Source: CAITNM01 sp964446295
GTDB lineage: Bacteria > Pseudomonadota > Alphaproteobacteria > Paracaedibacterales > CAITNM01
Assembly: GCA_964446295.1 (NCBI GenBank)
Contig: CAYUNR010000050.1
Span: 1-10,951 of the forward strand
Direction of reading: 5' to 3'
DNA: 10,951 nucleotides
This document shows, one piece after another, positions 1 to 7,116 of this stretch. Each line of letters begins with the position of its first letter. Position 1 is the stretch's first letter. The notes under the pieces are model-generated. The model saw only the letters and a list, made by a program, of their open reading frames with translations. It searched no databases and had not been told where the DNA came from. The translations under genes were made by a program, and so were the position numbers.

Positions 1-1
1 T

Positions 2-1612
2 AACCATAAACATATTTTTCTAGATCCGACTCCGAACCCTGAAATAAGCTATGGCGAAAGACAAAGATTATTTGGTTCGCTTGGAGCTTGGGGAGATTAT
101 GATTTATCAAAAATTTCCAAAGGTGGTGGCGTATATGATAGATCAGCCAAAATTATAGAAATCACTCCAGAAGTAGCTAATGCTTTCAATATAGAAGTGC
201 CTGAACTTTCTCCTGATGAATTAGTAAGCAAGATTTTGCAAACGCAAGTTGATTTACTATTTTTCGGAGGAATTGGAACATTTATAAAATCACAAATTGA
301 AAGTCACACAGCAGTTGCAGACAGAGCGAATGATTCTGTACGAGTCGATGCACGTATGGTTAAAGCAAAGATCATTGGTGAAGGAGCTAACCTTGGATTA
401 ACGCAATTAGGCCGCATAGAGTATGCCCTCAATGGTGGACGTATTAACACAGACGCCATTGATAATTCAGCTGGTGTTGATTGCTCTGACCATGAAGTAA
501 ACTTAAAAATCATGTGCCAAGTTTTGTTGCAAAAAGAAATTATTCAGAGCAACCAACGTGATGAATTGCTAGCCAGCTTGGCCAATGAAGTAAGTGAATT
601 AGTTTTGTATGATAACTGGATGCAAACCTTAGCGTTAACGCGCATGCAGCAAGAATCAATGACTGATATTAATGCCTATTCCATTCTTATTAAGAAACTT
701 GAAACAAGTGCTAATTTACCGCTTCGAAGAGAAGTTGAAAATATTCCGTCAGATGAAGAACTGCAACAACGTAAAAATCAACACCTTGGGATAACACGAC
801 CAGAGCTTGCTGTTTTGCTTGCCTATTCAAAAATTCATTTGTATCAAGACATGCTGCACGCCTTACAATATACAGCGTGCTTTGGTGAAAAATATTACAT
901 AGAATATTTTCCAAAGCGCTTTCAAACAGAATATAAAGACTATTTGAAACATCATCCTTTAAAGGTGGAAATTACTGCTACTGTTCTTGCAAACTTAGTT
1001 ATCAACACAATGGGACCCTGTTTTGTTGGGCAAATGTCAGAAGCATTCCGAGTTGATTCTTTAGAAGTAGTAAGAGCATTTGTAGAAGTATTGGAACAAA
1101 CTAGTTTTCATGAACAGTTACAAAACTACAAAACTTTCAATCATGATAAAGAAGAAACTCTTGATGCGTTACGCCGGTTAACACAAAATCTTGCTCAATG
1201 TGTAATGGTTCGCCTGTCATCACCTCAACATATTTTTGCTGCACAGATAAAATCTTCACAGCCAACAAAAATACCTTTTTCAGTATTGTTTACATATCAG
1301 GTTAGTCATCGCGGGGAAATTGATATCCAAAATATAGACAGTGTTTATCAAAAATTAAACCTGTCATATTTATGGGAATGGGCTGAAACAATTAATCCCA
1401 CCACTTCTTGGCAAACTGCCTCATGGTTATTGCTACAACACGATTTAATTCAAGTGATTGCAAATTTATGCCAACAAGCTTGGAATAACGAAAAGCTTGC
1501 AATATATAATGAACTTTATGATCAGCTTAAAAAACATATAGCAAGTGCTGCAGATTCTAGTCAGTATCTACTGTTGCTAGATTATGTAATTAGGCAATTA
1601 CGAAGCATGTAA
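2..1612 (+). CDS. gdhB: NAD-dependent glutamate dehydrogenase, large (about 1600 aa) class, C-terminal part
   Basis: Oxidatively deaminates glutamate to 2-oxoglutarate and ammonia with NAD+ in the cytoplasm. The reading frame is open from base 2, so the gene starts upstream; 536 residues are visible of a family usually near 1600 aa. The first codons read NHKHIFLDP, then a GER-RLF stretch and SKGGGVYDRSAK, all typical of the catalytic core of this class. Next come DLLFFGGIGTF (visible residues about 84-94) and the nucleotide-binding GEGANLGLTQLGR (about 126-138), followed by ALNGGRINTDAIDNSAGVDCSDHEVN. The remainder, including ITRPELAVLLAYSKI, is the helical C-terminal region and ends at a TAA. 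A GTG at 197 could be taken as a start, but conserved core sequence precedes it in frame. Family assignment is firm; the symbol is only the one commonly used. The product would consume the glutamate made by PutA, encoded at the other end of the window. Confidence 0.93.
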   Translation, partial: NHKHIFLDPTPNPEISYGERQRLFGSLGAWGDYDLSKISKGGGVYDRSAKIIEITPEVANAFNIEVPELSPDELVSKILQTQVDLLFFGGIGTFIKSQIESHTAVADRANDSVRVDARMVKAKIIGEGANLGLTQLGRIEYALNGGRINTDAIDNSAGVDCSDHEVNLKIMCQVLLQKEIIQSNQRDELLASLANEVSELVLYDNWMQTLALTRMQQESMTDINAYSILIKKLETSANLPLRREVENIPSDEELQQRKNQHLGITRPELAVLLAYSKIHLYQDMLHALQYTACFGEKYYIEYFPKRFQTEYKDYLKHHPLKVEITATVLANLVINTMGPCFVGQMSEAFRVDSLEVVRAFVEVLEQTSFHEQLQNYKTFNHDKEETLDALRRLTQNLAQCVMVRLSSPQHIFAAQIKSSQPTKIPFSVLFTYQVSHRGEIDIQNIDSVYQKLNLSYLWEWAETINPTTSWQTASWLLLQHDLIQVIANLCQQAWNNEKLAIYNELYDQLKKHIASAADSSQYLLLLDYVIRQLRSM

Positions 1613-1620
1613 ATAAGTAT

Positions 1621-1649
1621 TTGATGTTTTGTCTAAATACGTTGATAAT
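1621..1649 (+). promoter_or_regulatory. Candidate sigma70-type promoter of the glycan unit
   Basis: TTGATG (1621-1626) matches the -35 consensus at four of six positions. After a 17-nt spacer, GATAAT (1644-1649) matches the -10 consensus at five of six. Transcription would begin near 1656, giving a leader of about 20-28 nt before the ATG at 1675 or 1684. The site lies just after the glutamate dehydrogenase stop codon, where the four-gene unit would need its own promoter. In AT-rich DNA such matches also arise by chance, so this is a candidate only. Confidence 0.42.
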
Positions 1650-1674
1650 CCCAGAAATAGTTACACGAGCGCTA

Positions 1675-3000
1675 ATGATCGACATGTTTTCTAAAATCAC
1701 AAAAAATAAAGGTATTTTTTTTGTTTTTCTTCTTGCCATTGTTTTTCTTTTGAATAATGATCCAATTTTTTCTCCTGATACTGGTTCTTATGAAAACAAC
1801 AGCATATTAAGAATAGGTATGTACCCATTAATTATTACTTTTTTCAAATTTCTTTTTAAGGAAAATGTGTTTAAATATCTGGCTATTTTTCAAACTTTAT
1901 TTTCGTTAGGAGCCATATATTTTCTGACAAATTTCCTGAGAACTTTTTTTAATTTGAATTTTTATTTTCATGTAGTACTTGTTGGAATTTTCTTATTTCC
2001 ACTTGCCACACATGTATCAGCTTTCAACATAATTAGCGAGAGCATTGCTTATCCATTATTTCTACTAGCATCGCTGTCTTTTTTTAAAGTGCTAGCTTAT
2101 AAGGATACGAAAAACACTATCTTTTTCGTCACTTTTCTTTTTTTATTATGCTTCACGCGACAACAATTTGTCTTTTTTTATGTGGTTGCTTTTATCTATG
2201 CAATCTACATGATGATTTTTGAAAAGAACGTAAAAATTTCTAGTAAAGTATTTTTAGCCTCTGCATTATCTTTATGTTCTTTTTTCATTGCTGAAAAAAG
2301 TTATCACAAAATTTATCATGGACATTTTGCTGGAACTCCGTTTGCCGGAACACAATTTTTAATGCGTCCTTTATTTCTTATATCCAGTAGCGCATTAAAA
2401 AGTATTGAGGACCCTCAGCAAAAGCAATTCTTGCTTGAAGCAATAGAAGAATTCAAAAAAAATGATATAACCAGCCTAGATCAACCAGCTAAAGAACTAT
2501 ATGCTTACGAATATTTTTACAATACTATGTATCATAGAATTTCTTCAAAAATCTGGGGAGAAATTTGGTCAAAAGACATTTTAGATAAAAAATTCAATAA
2601 ACACCACACTAGCTTTGAAGTCATGCAAATTATTGATCATAATGCATTAGTAATGGGAATTAAGCTTGTGGAAGCTAACTTCGTTGCTTCTGCTATTTAT
2701 TATATAAAAGATACAATGCGAGGAATGGGCGGATATAGTTACTGTTTCTTCCTTTTCATTATTTTATTTTGCTGCTTAGTGACCTCATATAAACGCAAAA
2801 AAATGGATTTTCTTTATTTAGCACTAACTAGCTCAGCTCTTATGCACCTTGGAAATTCTGCTTTGGTTTGCCTTTTTGAGCCACCTTTAACACGCTATAT
2901 GTACTATACAAGCACTCTTCTTTTTGCAGTGATTGTTATTTTCATGTCAGAACTTTTTCCTTACATGCTGCAACAAAGTAAGAAGTCATGTGCGGAATAG
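1675..3000 (+). CDS. Polytopic membrane protein, GT-C glycosyltransferase-like
   Basis: I do not recognise a named gene. From the ATG at 1675 the protein has 441 residues. It is very rich in Phe, Leu and Ile, with about 10-11 hydrophobic segments: the first near residues 13-27, a cluster to about 206, then a long more polar stretch (about 208-347) and three more segments (about 355-371, 378-399, 410-430). An acidic motif PDTGSY (Asp35) follows the first segment, then RIGMYPL. Later come IISESIAYP (near 120-127), FTRQQF and PLTRYMYY near the C-terminus. This pattern (Asp in the first outer loop, a Ser-Glu before a helix, an Arg-Tyr near the end) resembles ArnT/PMT-type GT-C transferases that use polyprenyl-phosphate sugars. 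That is family resemblance, not proof. Alternative in-frame starts are TTG 1621, ATG 1624 and ATG 1684. The first two fall in the candidate -35 box, and 1675 has a weak GAG five bases upstream. The 3' end overlaps the next gene by 13 nt. Hand counts on three 60-nt lines gave about 27% GC, against about 40% in the flanking dehydrogenase. Confidence 0.72.
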   Translation: MIDMFSKITKNKGIFFVFLLAIVFLLNNDPIFSPDTGSYENNSILRIGMYPLIITFFKFLFKENVFKYLAIFQTLFSLGAIYFLTNFLRTFFNLNFYFHVVLVGIFLFPLATHVSAFNIISESIAYPLFLLASLSFFKVLAYKDTKNTIFFVTFLFLLCFTRQQFVFFYVVAFIYAIYMMIFEKNVKISSKVFLASALSLCSFFIAEKSYHKIYHGHFAGTPFAGTQFLMRPLFLISSSALKSIEDPQQKQFLLEAIEEFKKNDITSLDQPAKELYAYEYFYNTMYHRISSKIWGEIWSKDILDKKFNKHHTSFEVMQIIDHNALVMGIKLVEANFVASAIYYIKDTMRGMGGYSYCFFLFIILFCCLVTSYKRKKMDFLYLALTSSALMHLGNSALVCLFEPPLTRYMYYTSTLLFAVIVIFMSELFPYMLQQSKKSCAE

Positions 3001-4880
3001 CAGGCATTTTATCATGGGGCGATAACGAAGACCCAAATATTTTAAAAAATATGACAGAGGCTATAGCCCATAGAGGACCTGATGCTTATGGAGTTTGGGT
3101 TAATGAAAATATTTCATTAGGGCATCGTCGATTATCTGTGCAAGATACATCTAATGCAGCAAACCAGCCTATGCATGATTTTTCAAATAGATACACTATT
3201 TCTTTTAACGGGGAAATTTATAACTTTAAAAAATTAAGAGATACTCTTTCTCAAATTGGTTATCAGTTCAAAACTCAAAGTGATACCGAAGTTATTTTAA
3301 CTGCCTGGAATCACTGGGGAGTTGATGCATTATCTCACTTTGAAGGCATGTTTGCTTTTGCTTTGTGGGACAGTCAATTAAAAGAGCTTTATTTAGTTAG
3401 AGACAGATTTGGAGAAAAACCTCTTTATTATTTTAAACTACCAAACAACGGAGCTGTTTTCGCGTCAGAACTTAAGGGTTTGCTTGAGCACCCCCAGTGT
3501 CCGAAATCTATTAATACTAATGCAATTTCTCAATTTTTATCGTTAAACTACATTTTGACAGATCAATGTATTCTAGAAAATATTCACAAACTAGCTCCTG
3601 CAAATTATATAGTTTTCAAAAAAAATGAATCCCCTGTAACAAAGCCTTATTGGTCATTAGCGGAATCTTTCTATGTACCAAAATGGAGTCTTTCCGAATC
3701 GGATTTAATTGAACAATTTAATATGATTTTTGCTGATACTGTAGAGGATTGCTCTCTTTCAGATGTACAATTAGGTGTATTTTTAAGTGGAGGAATGGAT
3801 TCTTCAGCAATGGCAGCTGCTGTGGCAAAATCACAAAGCAGTAGACATATACAGGCGTTTACAATCGGATTTAAAGATAAGTCATATGACGAACTTGATA
3901 AAGCTAAGATGGTAGCTAACCATAGTGGTATTAAGCATTTTTGGGAAATTATGCCTACAGAGAATGCAGACTTTGTAAAAAAAATTGTTGAATGTTCTGA
4001 TGAACCATTTGCTGATACATCAATGATTCCTATGTATACATTATCTTCACTTGCGCGCAAGCATGCCACAGTATGCTTATCAGGAGATGCAGGAGATGAA
4101 CTATTTGGTGGCTATGAAACTTATCGCGCGGATAGATTGCATAGTGTTTTTAAGCACCTTCCTTTTAAAAACACTTTGGTTAATATTGCAAATCAGCTTC
4201 CCGTCAGTTTCAATAAAATTTCATTGGATTATAAAATAAAACAATTCACAAAAGGACTAGGTCTATCTCCCGAGCAAGCGCATTACAGCTGGAGAACAAT
4301 TTTTTCTGATGCAGAAAAAAATAGTATTGTTAATGACACCTATAAAAACAATATGCAAAACCATAATCCTTTTGATAGCTTTAGCAAATTTTACGATGAA
4401 GTGAAGGGCTGCAATAAAATGGAGCAACATTTTTATGTCGATATGAAAACATGGATGGTTGATGATATTTTAGTGAAAGTTGATCGCATGAGTATGCTGA
4501 ATTCTTTAGAAGTAAGGGACCCATTTTTAAATCATAAGCTTGCGGAATGGATTATTAGATTACCAACTAAATACAAAATAAATGGCCTGCGGACAAAGTA
4601 TCTTTTTAAAAAGAGCCAAGAAAAAATTCTACCTAATTCTATTATATACGGTAAAAAAGGTGGGTTCAGTTCGCCTGTTTGGAAGTGGATGAACCAGGAT
4701 GTAATTGATCAAATTATTGACAACCCAATGATGAGTGAATGGTTTGATAAGAACCAAATATTAGAATTATGGAAAAATCACAATGAACAAAGAGCAGATT
4801 GTAGTTATAAGCTTTTTGGTTTATTCTGCCTGAGCCTATGGATGAGTAAGTTTACGGAAATCAGCAGTAGGAATTTATAA
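2988..4880 (+). CDS. asnB: Asparagine synthase-family glutamine amidotransferase (AsnB/WbpS-like)
   Basis: Predicted cytoplasmic two-domain enzyme of 630 aa. It takes ammonia from glutamine and uses ATP to amidate a carboxylate. Residues 2-4 are CGI, with Cys2 as the N-terminal nucleophile of class II amidotransferases. GHRRLS (45-50), SFNGEIYNF (72-80, with Asn74-Gly75-Glu76) and SDTE (98-101) complete the glutaminase site. The synthetase domain has the pyrophosphate loop LSGGMDSS (266-273), SGDAGDELFGGYETYR (about 364-379) and NSLEVRDPFLNH (about 504-515). At 630 aa it is longer than housekeeping E. coli AsnB (about 554 aa) and matches the size of family members in polysaccharide loci, such as WbpS of Pseudomonas and WbtH of Francisella, which are linked to making sugar uronamides. 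Lying between a membrane glycosyltransferase-like gene and GT2/ugd genes, it more likely acts on a uronic acid than on aspartate; this is inferred. The ATG lies inside the previous gene (13-nt overlap), suggesting translational coupling. Confidence 0.9.
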   Translation: MCGIAGILSWGDNEDPNILKNMTEAIAHRGPDAYGVWVNENISLGHRRLSVQDTSNAANQPMHDFSNRYTISFNGEIYNFKKLRDTLSQIGYQFKTQSDTEVILTAWNHWGVDALSHFEGMFAFALWDSQLKELYLVRDRFGEKPLYYFKLPNNGAVFASELKGLLEHPQCPKSINTNAISQFLSLNYILTDQCILENIHKLAPANYIVFKKNESPVTKPYWSLAESFYVPKWSLSESDLIEQFNMIFADTVEDCSLSDVQLGVFLSGGMDSSAMAAAVAKSQSSRHIQAFTIGFKDKSYDELDKAKMVANHSGIKHFWEIMPTENADFVKKIVECSDEPFADTSMIPMYTLSSLARKHATVCLSGDAGDELFGGYETYRADRLHSVFKHLPFKNTLVNIANQLPVSFNKISLDYKIKQFTKGLGLSPEQAHYSWRTIFSDAEKNSIVNDTYKNNMQNHNPFDSFSKFYDEVKGCNKMEQHFYVDMKTWMVDDILVKVDRMSMLNSLEVRDPFLNHKLAEWIIRLPTKYKINGLRTKYLFKKSQEKILPNSIIYGKKGGFSSPVWKWMNQDVIDQIIDNPMMSEWFDKNQILELWKNHNEQRADCSYKLFGLFCLSLWMSKFTEISSRNL

Positions 4881-4885
4881 GGAAG
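4879..4885 (+). promoter_or_regulatory. Shine-Dalgarno site for the GT2 gene
   Basis: AAGGAAG lies five bases before the ATG at 4891 and begins within the stop codon of the upstream amidotransferase gene. It is the strongest ribosome-binding site in the unit and fixes the start of the glycosyltransferase. Confidence 0.7.
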
Positions 4886-4890
4886 ACAAA

Positions 4891-5760
4891 ATGTTTAGTA
4901 TAGTAATTCCAGCTTTCAATGAAGAAAATGCTATTAAGCAAACAGTAGAGCACATTCAAAAAACCTTAAGTGACTTGAATCTCGGACCATGGGAAATGGT
5001 TGTAGTAGATGATGGATCTGAAGATAAGACTTTTGATAAACTACAAGAATACACTTCTGATTTTATAAAAGTTGTAAGGCACCCGCATAACTTGGGTTAC
5101 GGCAGATCACTAAAAGACGGAATTGATGCGGCTACTTTCGACACTATTGTGATTATTGACTGTGATTTAACCTATCCATTTGAAAGGGTGGGCGATTTGC
5201 TAAAACTATACAATCAAGGATTTGATATGGTGGTTGGCGCAAGAACCGGAAAATTTTATAAAGAATCAGTTATAAAATCCCCTTTACGTAAAATCTTAAG
5301 ATTTTTGGTTGAATTTACCGCAGGACGTTCAATTCCAGATATAAATTCCGGATTTAGAATTTTTTCAAAACAAACGGCAAAAAATTACTTCAAGCATCTT
5401 TGTGAAACATTTAGTTTTACTACCTCAATAACACTTGCTTATATGATGACAGGAAAAACAGTAAAATATACTGATATCTCTTACAACGCTCGCGAAGGAA
5501 AAACAAAGGTAAAACTTTTTTCTGATTCACTGAGAACTCTGCAATATATTATTCAAGCGGTTACGTATTATAACCCTTTAAAAATATTTTTACTTTTTGC
5601 ACTTTTTTGCTTTGCTTGTTCTATGGTTGGTTTTTGCGCATCAATTTTCTTTGGTCTTCAGAGTGGATTCTTGTTAGGGATTGGGGGACTGTTAGTATGC
5701 TTAATCATTATGTGTTTTGGGCTCGTAGCGGATTTATTAAAGCAAATAATGGATAAATAA
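4891..5760 (+). CDS. Family 2 glycosyltransferase, polyprenyl-phosphate sugar synthase type with C-terminal membrane anchor
   Basis: A 289-aa protein with a cytosolic GT-A domain and a membrane tail. It opens with FSIVIPAFNEE, then VVVDDGSEDKT (DDGS at 40-43), a donor/metal-binding DCD motif (90-92), PDINSGFRIFSK (149-160) and an REGKTKVK stretch (201-208) corresponding to the basic region seen in this group. From about residue 231 two hydrophobic segments follow (about 231-254 and 260-280). This architecture matches ArnC, GtrB and DPM1-like enzymes, which transfer one sugar from a nucleotide donor to undecaprenyl or dolichyl phosphate at the inner face of the membrane. Donor and acceptor cannot be read from the sequence. 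It begins 10 nt after the amidotransferase stop behind a good Shine-Dalgarno, and its TAA shares one base with the ATG of the following dehydrogenase gene. UDP-glucuronate or a derivative is therefore a reasonable donor guess. Confidence 0.88.
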   Translation: MFSIVIPAFNEENAIKQTVEHIQKTLSDLNLGPWEMVVVDDGSEDKTFDKLQEYTSDFIKVVRHPHNLGYGRSLKDGIDAATFDTIVIIDCDLTYPFERVGDLLKLYNQGFDMVVGARTGKFYKESVIKSPLRKILRFLVEFTAGRSIPDINSGFRIFSKQTAKNYFKHLCETFSFTTSITLAYMMTGKTVKYTDISYNAREGKTKVKLFSDSLRTLQYIIQAVTYYNPLKIFLLFALFCFACSMVGFCASIFFGLQSGFLLGIGGLLVCLIIMCFGLVADLLKQIMDK

Positions 5761-7109
5761 TGAAAATTACAATCGTTGGTGCTGGATATGTTGGCCTTGT
5801 AAGCGGCTCGTGTTTTGCTGAATTTGGTTTTGAAGTTACTTGCGTGGACAAAGACGCAGCAAAAATAGATGCACTTAATCAAGGAATAATTCCAATATAT
5901 GAGCCAGGCCTTGATTCTTTGGTAAGCCAAGGAATAAAAGCGAAACGATTAACCTTTACCACCCAATTAAGCGACACTGTAAAAACATCTGATGTTGTAA
6001 TGATTGCAGTGGGAACCCCTACAAGACGTGGGGATGGCTATGCCGATCTAACTTACGTATACAAAGCTACTGAAGAAATTGCTGAATTTATCAATGACTA
6101 TACTGTTGTGGTAACCAAGTCGACAGTACCCGTTGGAACATCTCGTGAGATTGCTGAAATTATAAAAAAAACCAGACCTGAATTAATTGAGGGCGTTTCT
6201 TTTGATGTAGCTTCTAATCCCGAATTTTTACGAGAAGGGGCCGCTATTAATGATTTCATACGACCAGACCGTGTAGTAATAGGCACGAATAGCACAAAAG
6301 CCAGTGAAGTTTTACAGAAGCTTTATAGACCTCTGTATTTAATTGAAACCCCTATTGTTTCAACAACCCCTGAGACTTCTGAATTAATTAAGTACGCAGC
6401 CAATGCTTTTTTGGCTTTAAAAATTTCCTTTATAAATCAAATGGCTGACTTGTGTGAAAAAACAGGTGGAGACATTCAGACATTAGCAAAAGGAATTGGC
6501 CTAGATAAAAGAATTGGTGGAAAATTTTTGCATGCCGGACCTGGATATGGTGGATCGTGCTTTCCCAAAGATACACTAGCGCTTAGCCAAATTGCTGAAC
6601 AGCATGGGACAAAATGCTCATTAATTGATGAAGTCATACGATATAATGACGATCGAAAATTACTTATGGCACATAAAATTATTGATGCCATAAAAACTGC
6701 TGGCACAAACAAAAAAGTAGCAATTTTGGGCATCACTTTTAAGCCAAACACAGATGATTTAAGAGAAGCACCTAGTTTAGCTATTATTCCTGAGCTTCTA
6801 AAAAATGGAATGACACTTTCAGTTTACGACCCACTTTATTACTGTGGCAGTGAACGCTTAGAACATGCTTTTAATTGTGAGCAGTCATTAGAGCAAGTAC
6901 GTTTTGCTAAATCTAGTTATGATGCAGTCGCTGATGCTGGCTGCGTCGTCATATTAACTGAATGGAATGAATTTAGAGCACTTGATATGAAAAAAATTCG
7001 TGAACTGATGAATACATCTGCAATTCCTTTGTTTATGGACTTTAGAAACATATATCAAGCTAAAGACATGACTGAATTCAGATATCATAGAATTGGTCAA
7101 AAAGCGTAG
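5760..7109 (+). CDS. ugd: UDP-glucose 6-dehydrogenase
   Basis: Cytoplasmic enzyme making UDP-glucuronate from UDP-glucose in two NAD+-dependent oxidations. The protein has 449 aa, a normal length. The N-terminal Rossmann motif VGAGYVGLVSG occupies residues 6-16, with Asp30 after the second strand. STVPVGTS (121-128), NPEFLREGAAINDF (153-166) and KYAANAFLALKISFIN (211-226, with the substrate/catalytic Lys211 and Asn215) follow. GPGYGGSCFPKD (260-271) contains the catalytic Cys267. The C-terminal domain has GITFKPNTDDLREAP (about 322-336). The ATG overlaps the GT2 stop by one base (TAATG), so translation is probably coupled. Three sampled lines gave about 40% GC, like the flanking metabolic genes and unlike the two AT-richer genes at the head of the unit. 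All catalytic residues I could check are present. The product is a general precursor for uronic acid, pentose and Ara4N sugars. Confidence 0.95.
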   Translation: MKITIVGAGYVGLVSGSCFAEFGFEVTCVDKDAAKIDALNQGIIPIYEPGLDSLVSQGIKAKRLTFTTQLSDTVKTSDVVMIAVGTPTRRGDGYADLTYVYKATEEIAEFINDYTVVVTKSTVPVGTSREIAEIIKKTRPELIEGVSFDVASNPEFLREGAAINDFIRPDRVVIGTNSTKASEVLQKLYRPLYLIETPIVSTTPETSELIKYAANAFLALKISFINQMADLCEKTGGDIQTLAKGIGLDKRIGGKFLHAGPGYGGSCFPKDTLALSQIAEQHGTKCSLIDEVIRYNDDRKLLMAHKIIDAIKTAGTNKKVAILGITFKPNTDDLREAPSLAIIPELLKNGMTLSVYDPLYYCGSERLEHAFNCEQSLEQVRFAKSSYDAVADAGCVVILTEWNEFRALDMKKIRELMNTSAIPLFMDFRNIYQAKDMTEFRYHRIGQKA

Positions 7110-7115
7110 CTTTTG
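7098..7115. terminator. Small hairpin between convergent stop codons, possible bidirectional terminator
   Basis: AAAAGC (7100-7105) pairs with GCTTTT (7109-7114) around the loop GTA, with a further C-G pair beyond a bulged A. Each strand therefore ends its stem in a run of Ts. The hairpin covers the ugd stop codon (7107-7109) and reaches to within two bases of the plsC stop (7117-7119). The stem is short and AT-rich, so strong termination is doubtful, but nothing better is present between the two convergent units. Confidence 0.3.
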
Positions 7116-7116
7116 C

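Noticed and set aside
197..199. GTG as the start of the glutamate dehydrogenase
   Set aside because: The same frame is open from base 2 and encodes conserved catalytic-core sequence of the family before this codon.
1586..1601. Perfect inverted repeat GTAATT-AGGC-AATTAC as an operator or terminator
   Set aside because: It lies within the last codons of gdhB, is short and AT-rich and lacks a T tail; such repeats are expected by chance in this composition.
3671..4069. 132-residue open frame on the minus strand
   Set aside because: It lies antisense to the conserved synthetase domain of the amidotransferase gene and shows no recognisable protein features; it is a shadow frame.
5658..5930. 90-residue minus-strand open frame across the GT2/ugd junction
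   Set aside because: Both underlying genes are well supported and the frame has no start context or family resemblance.
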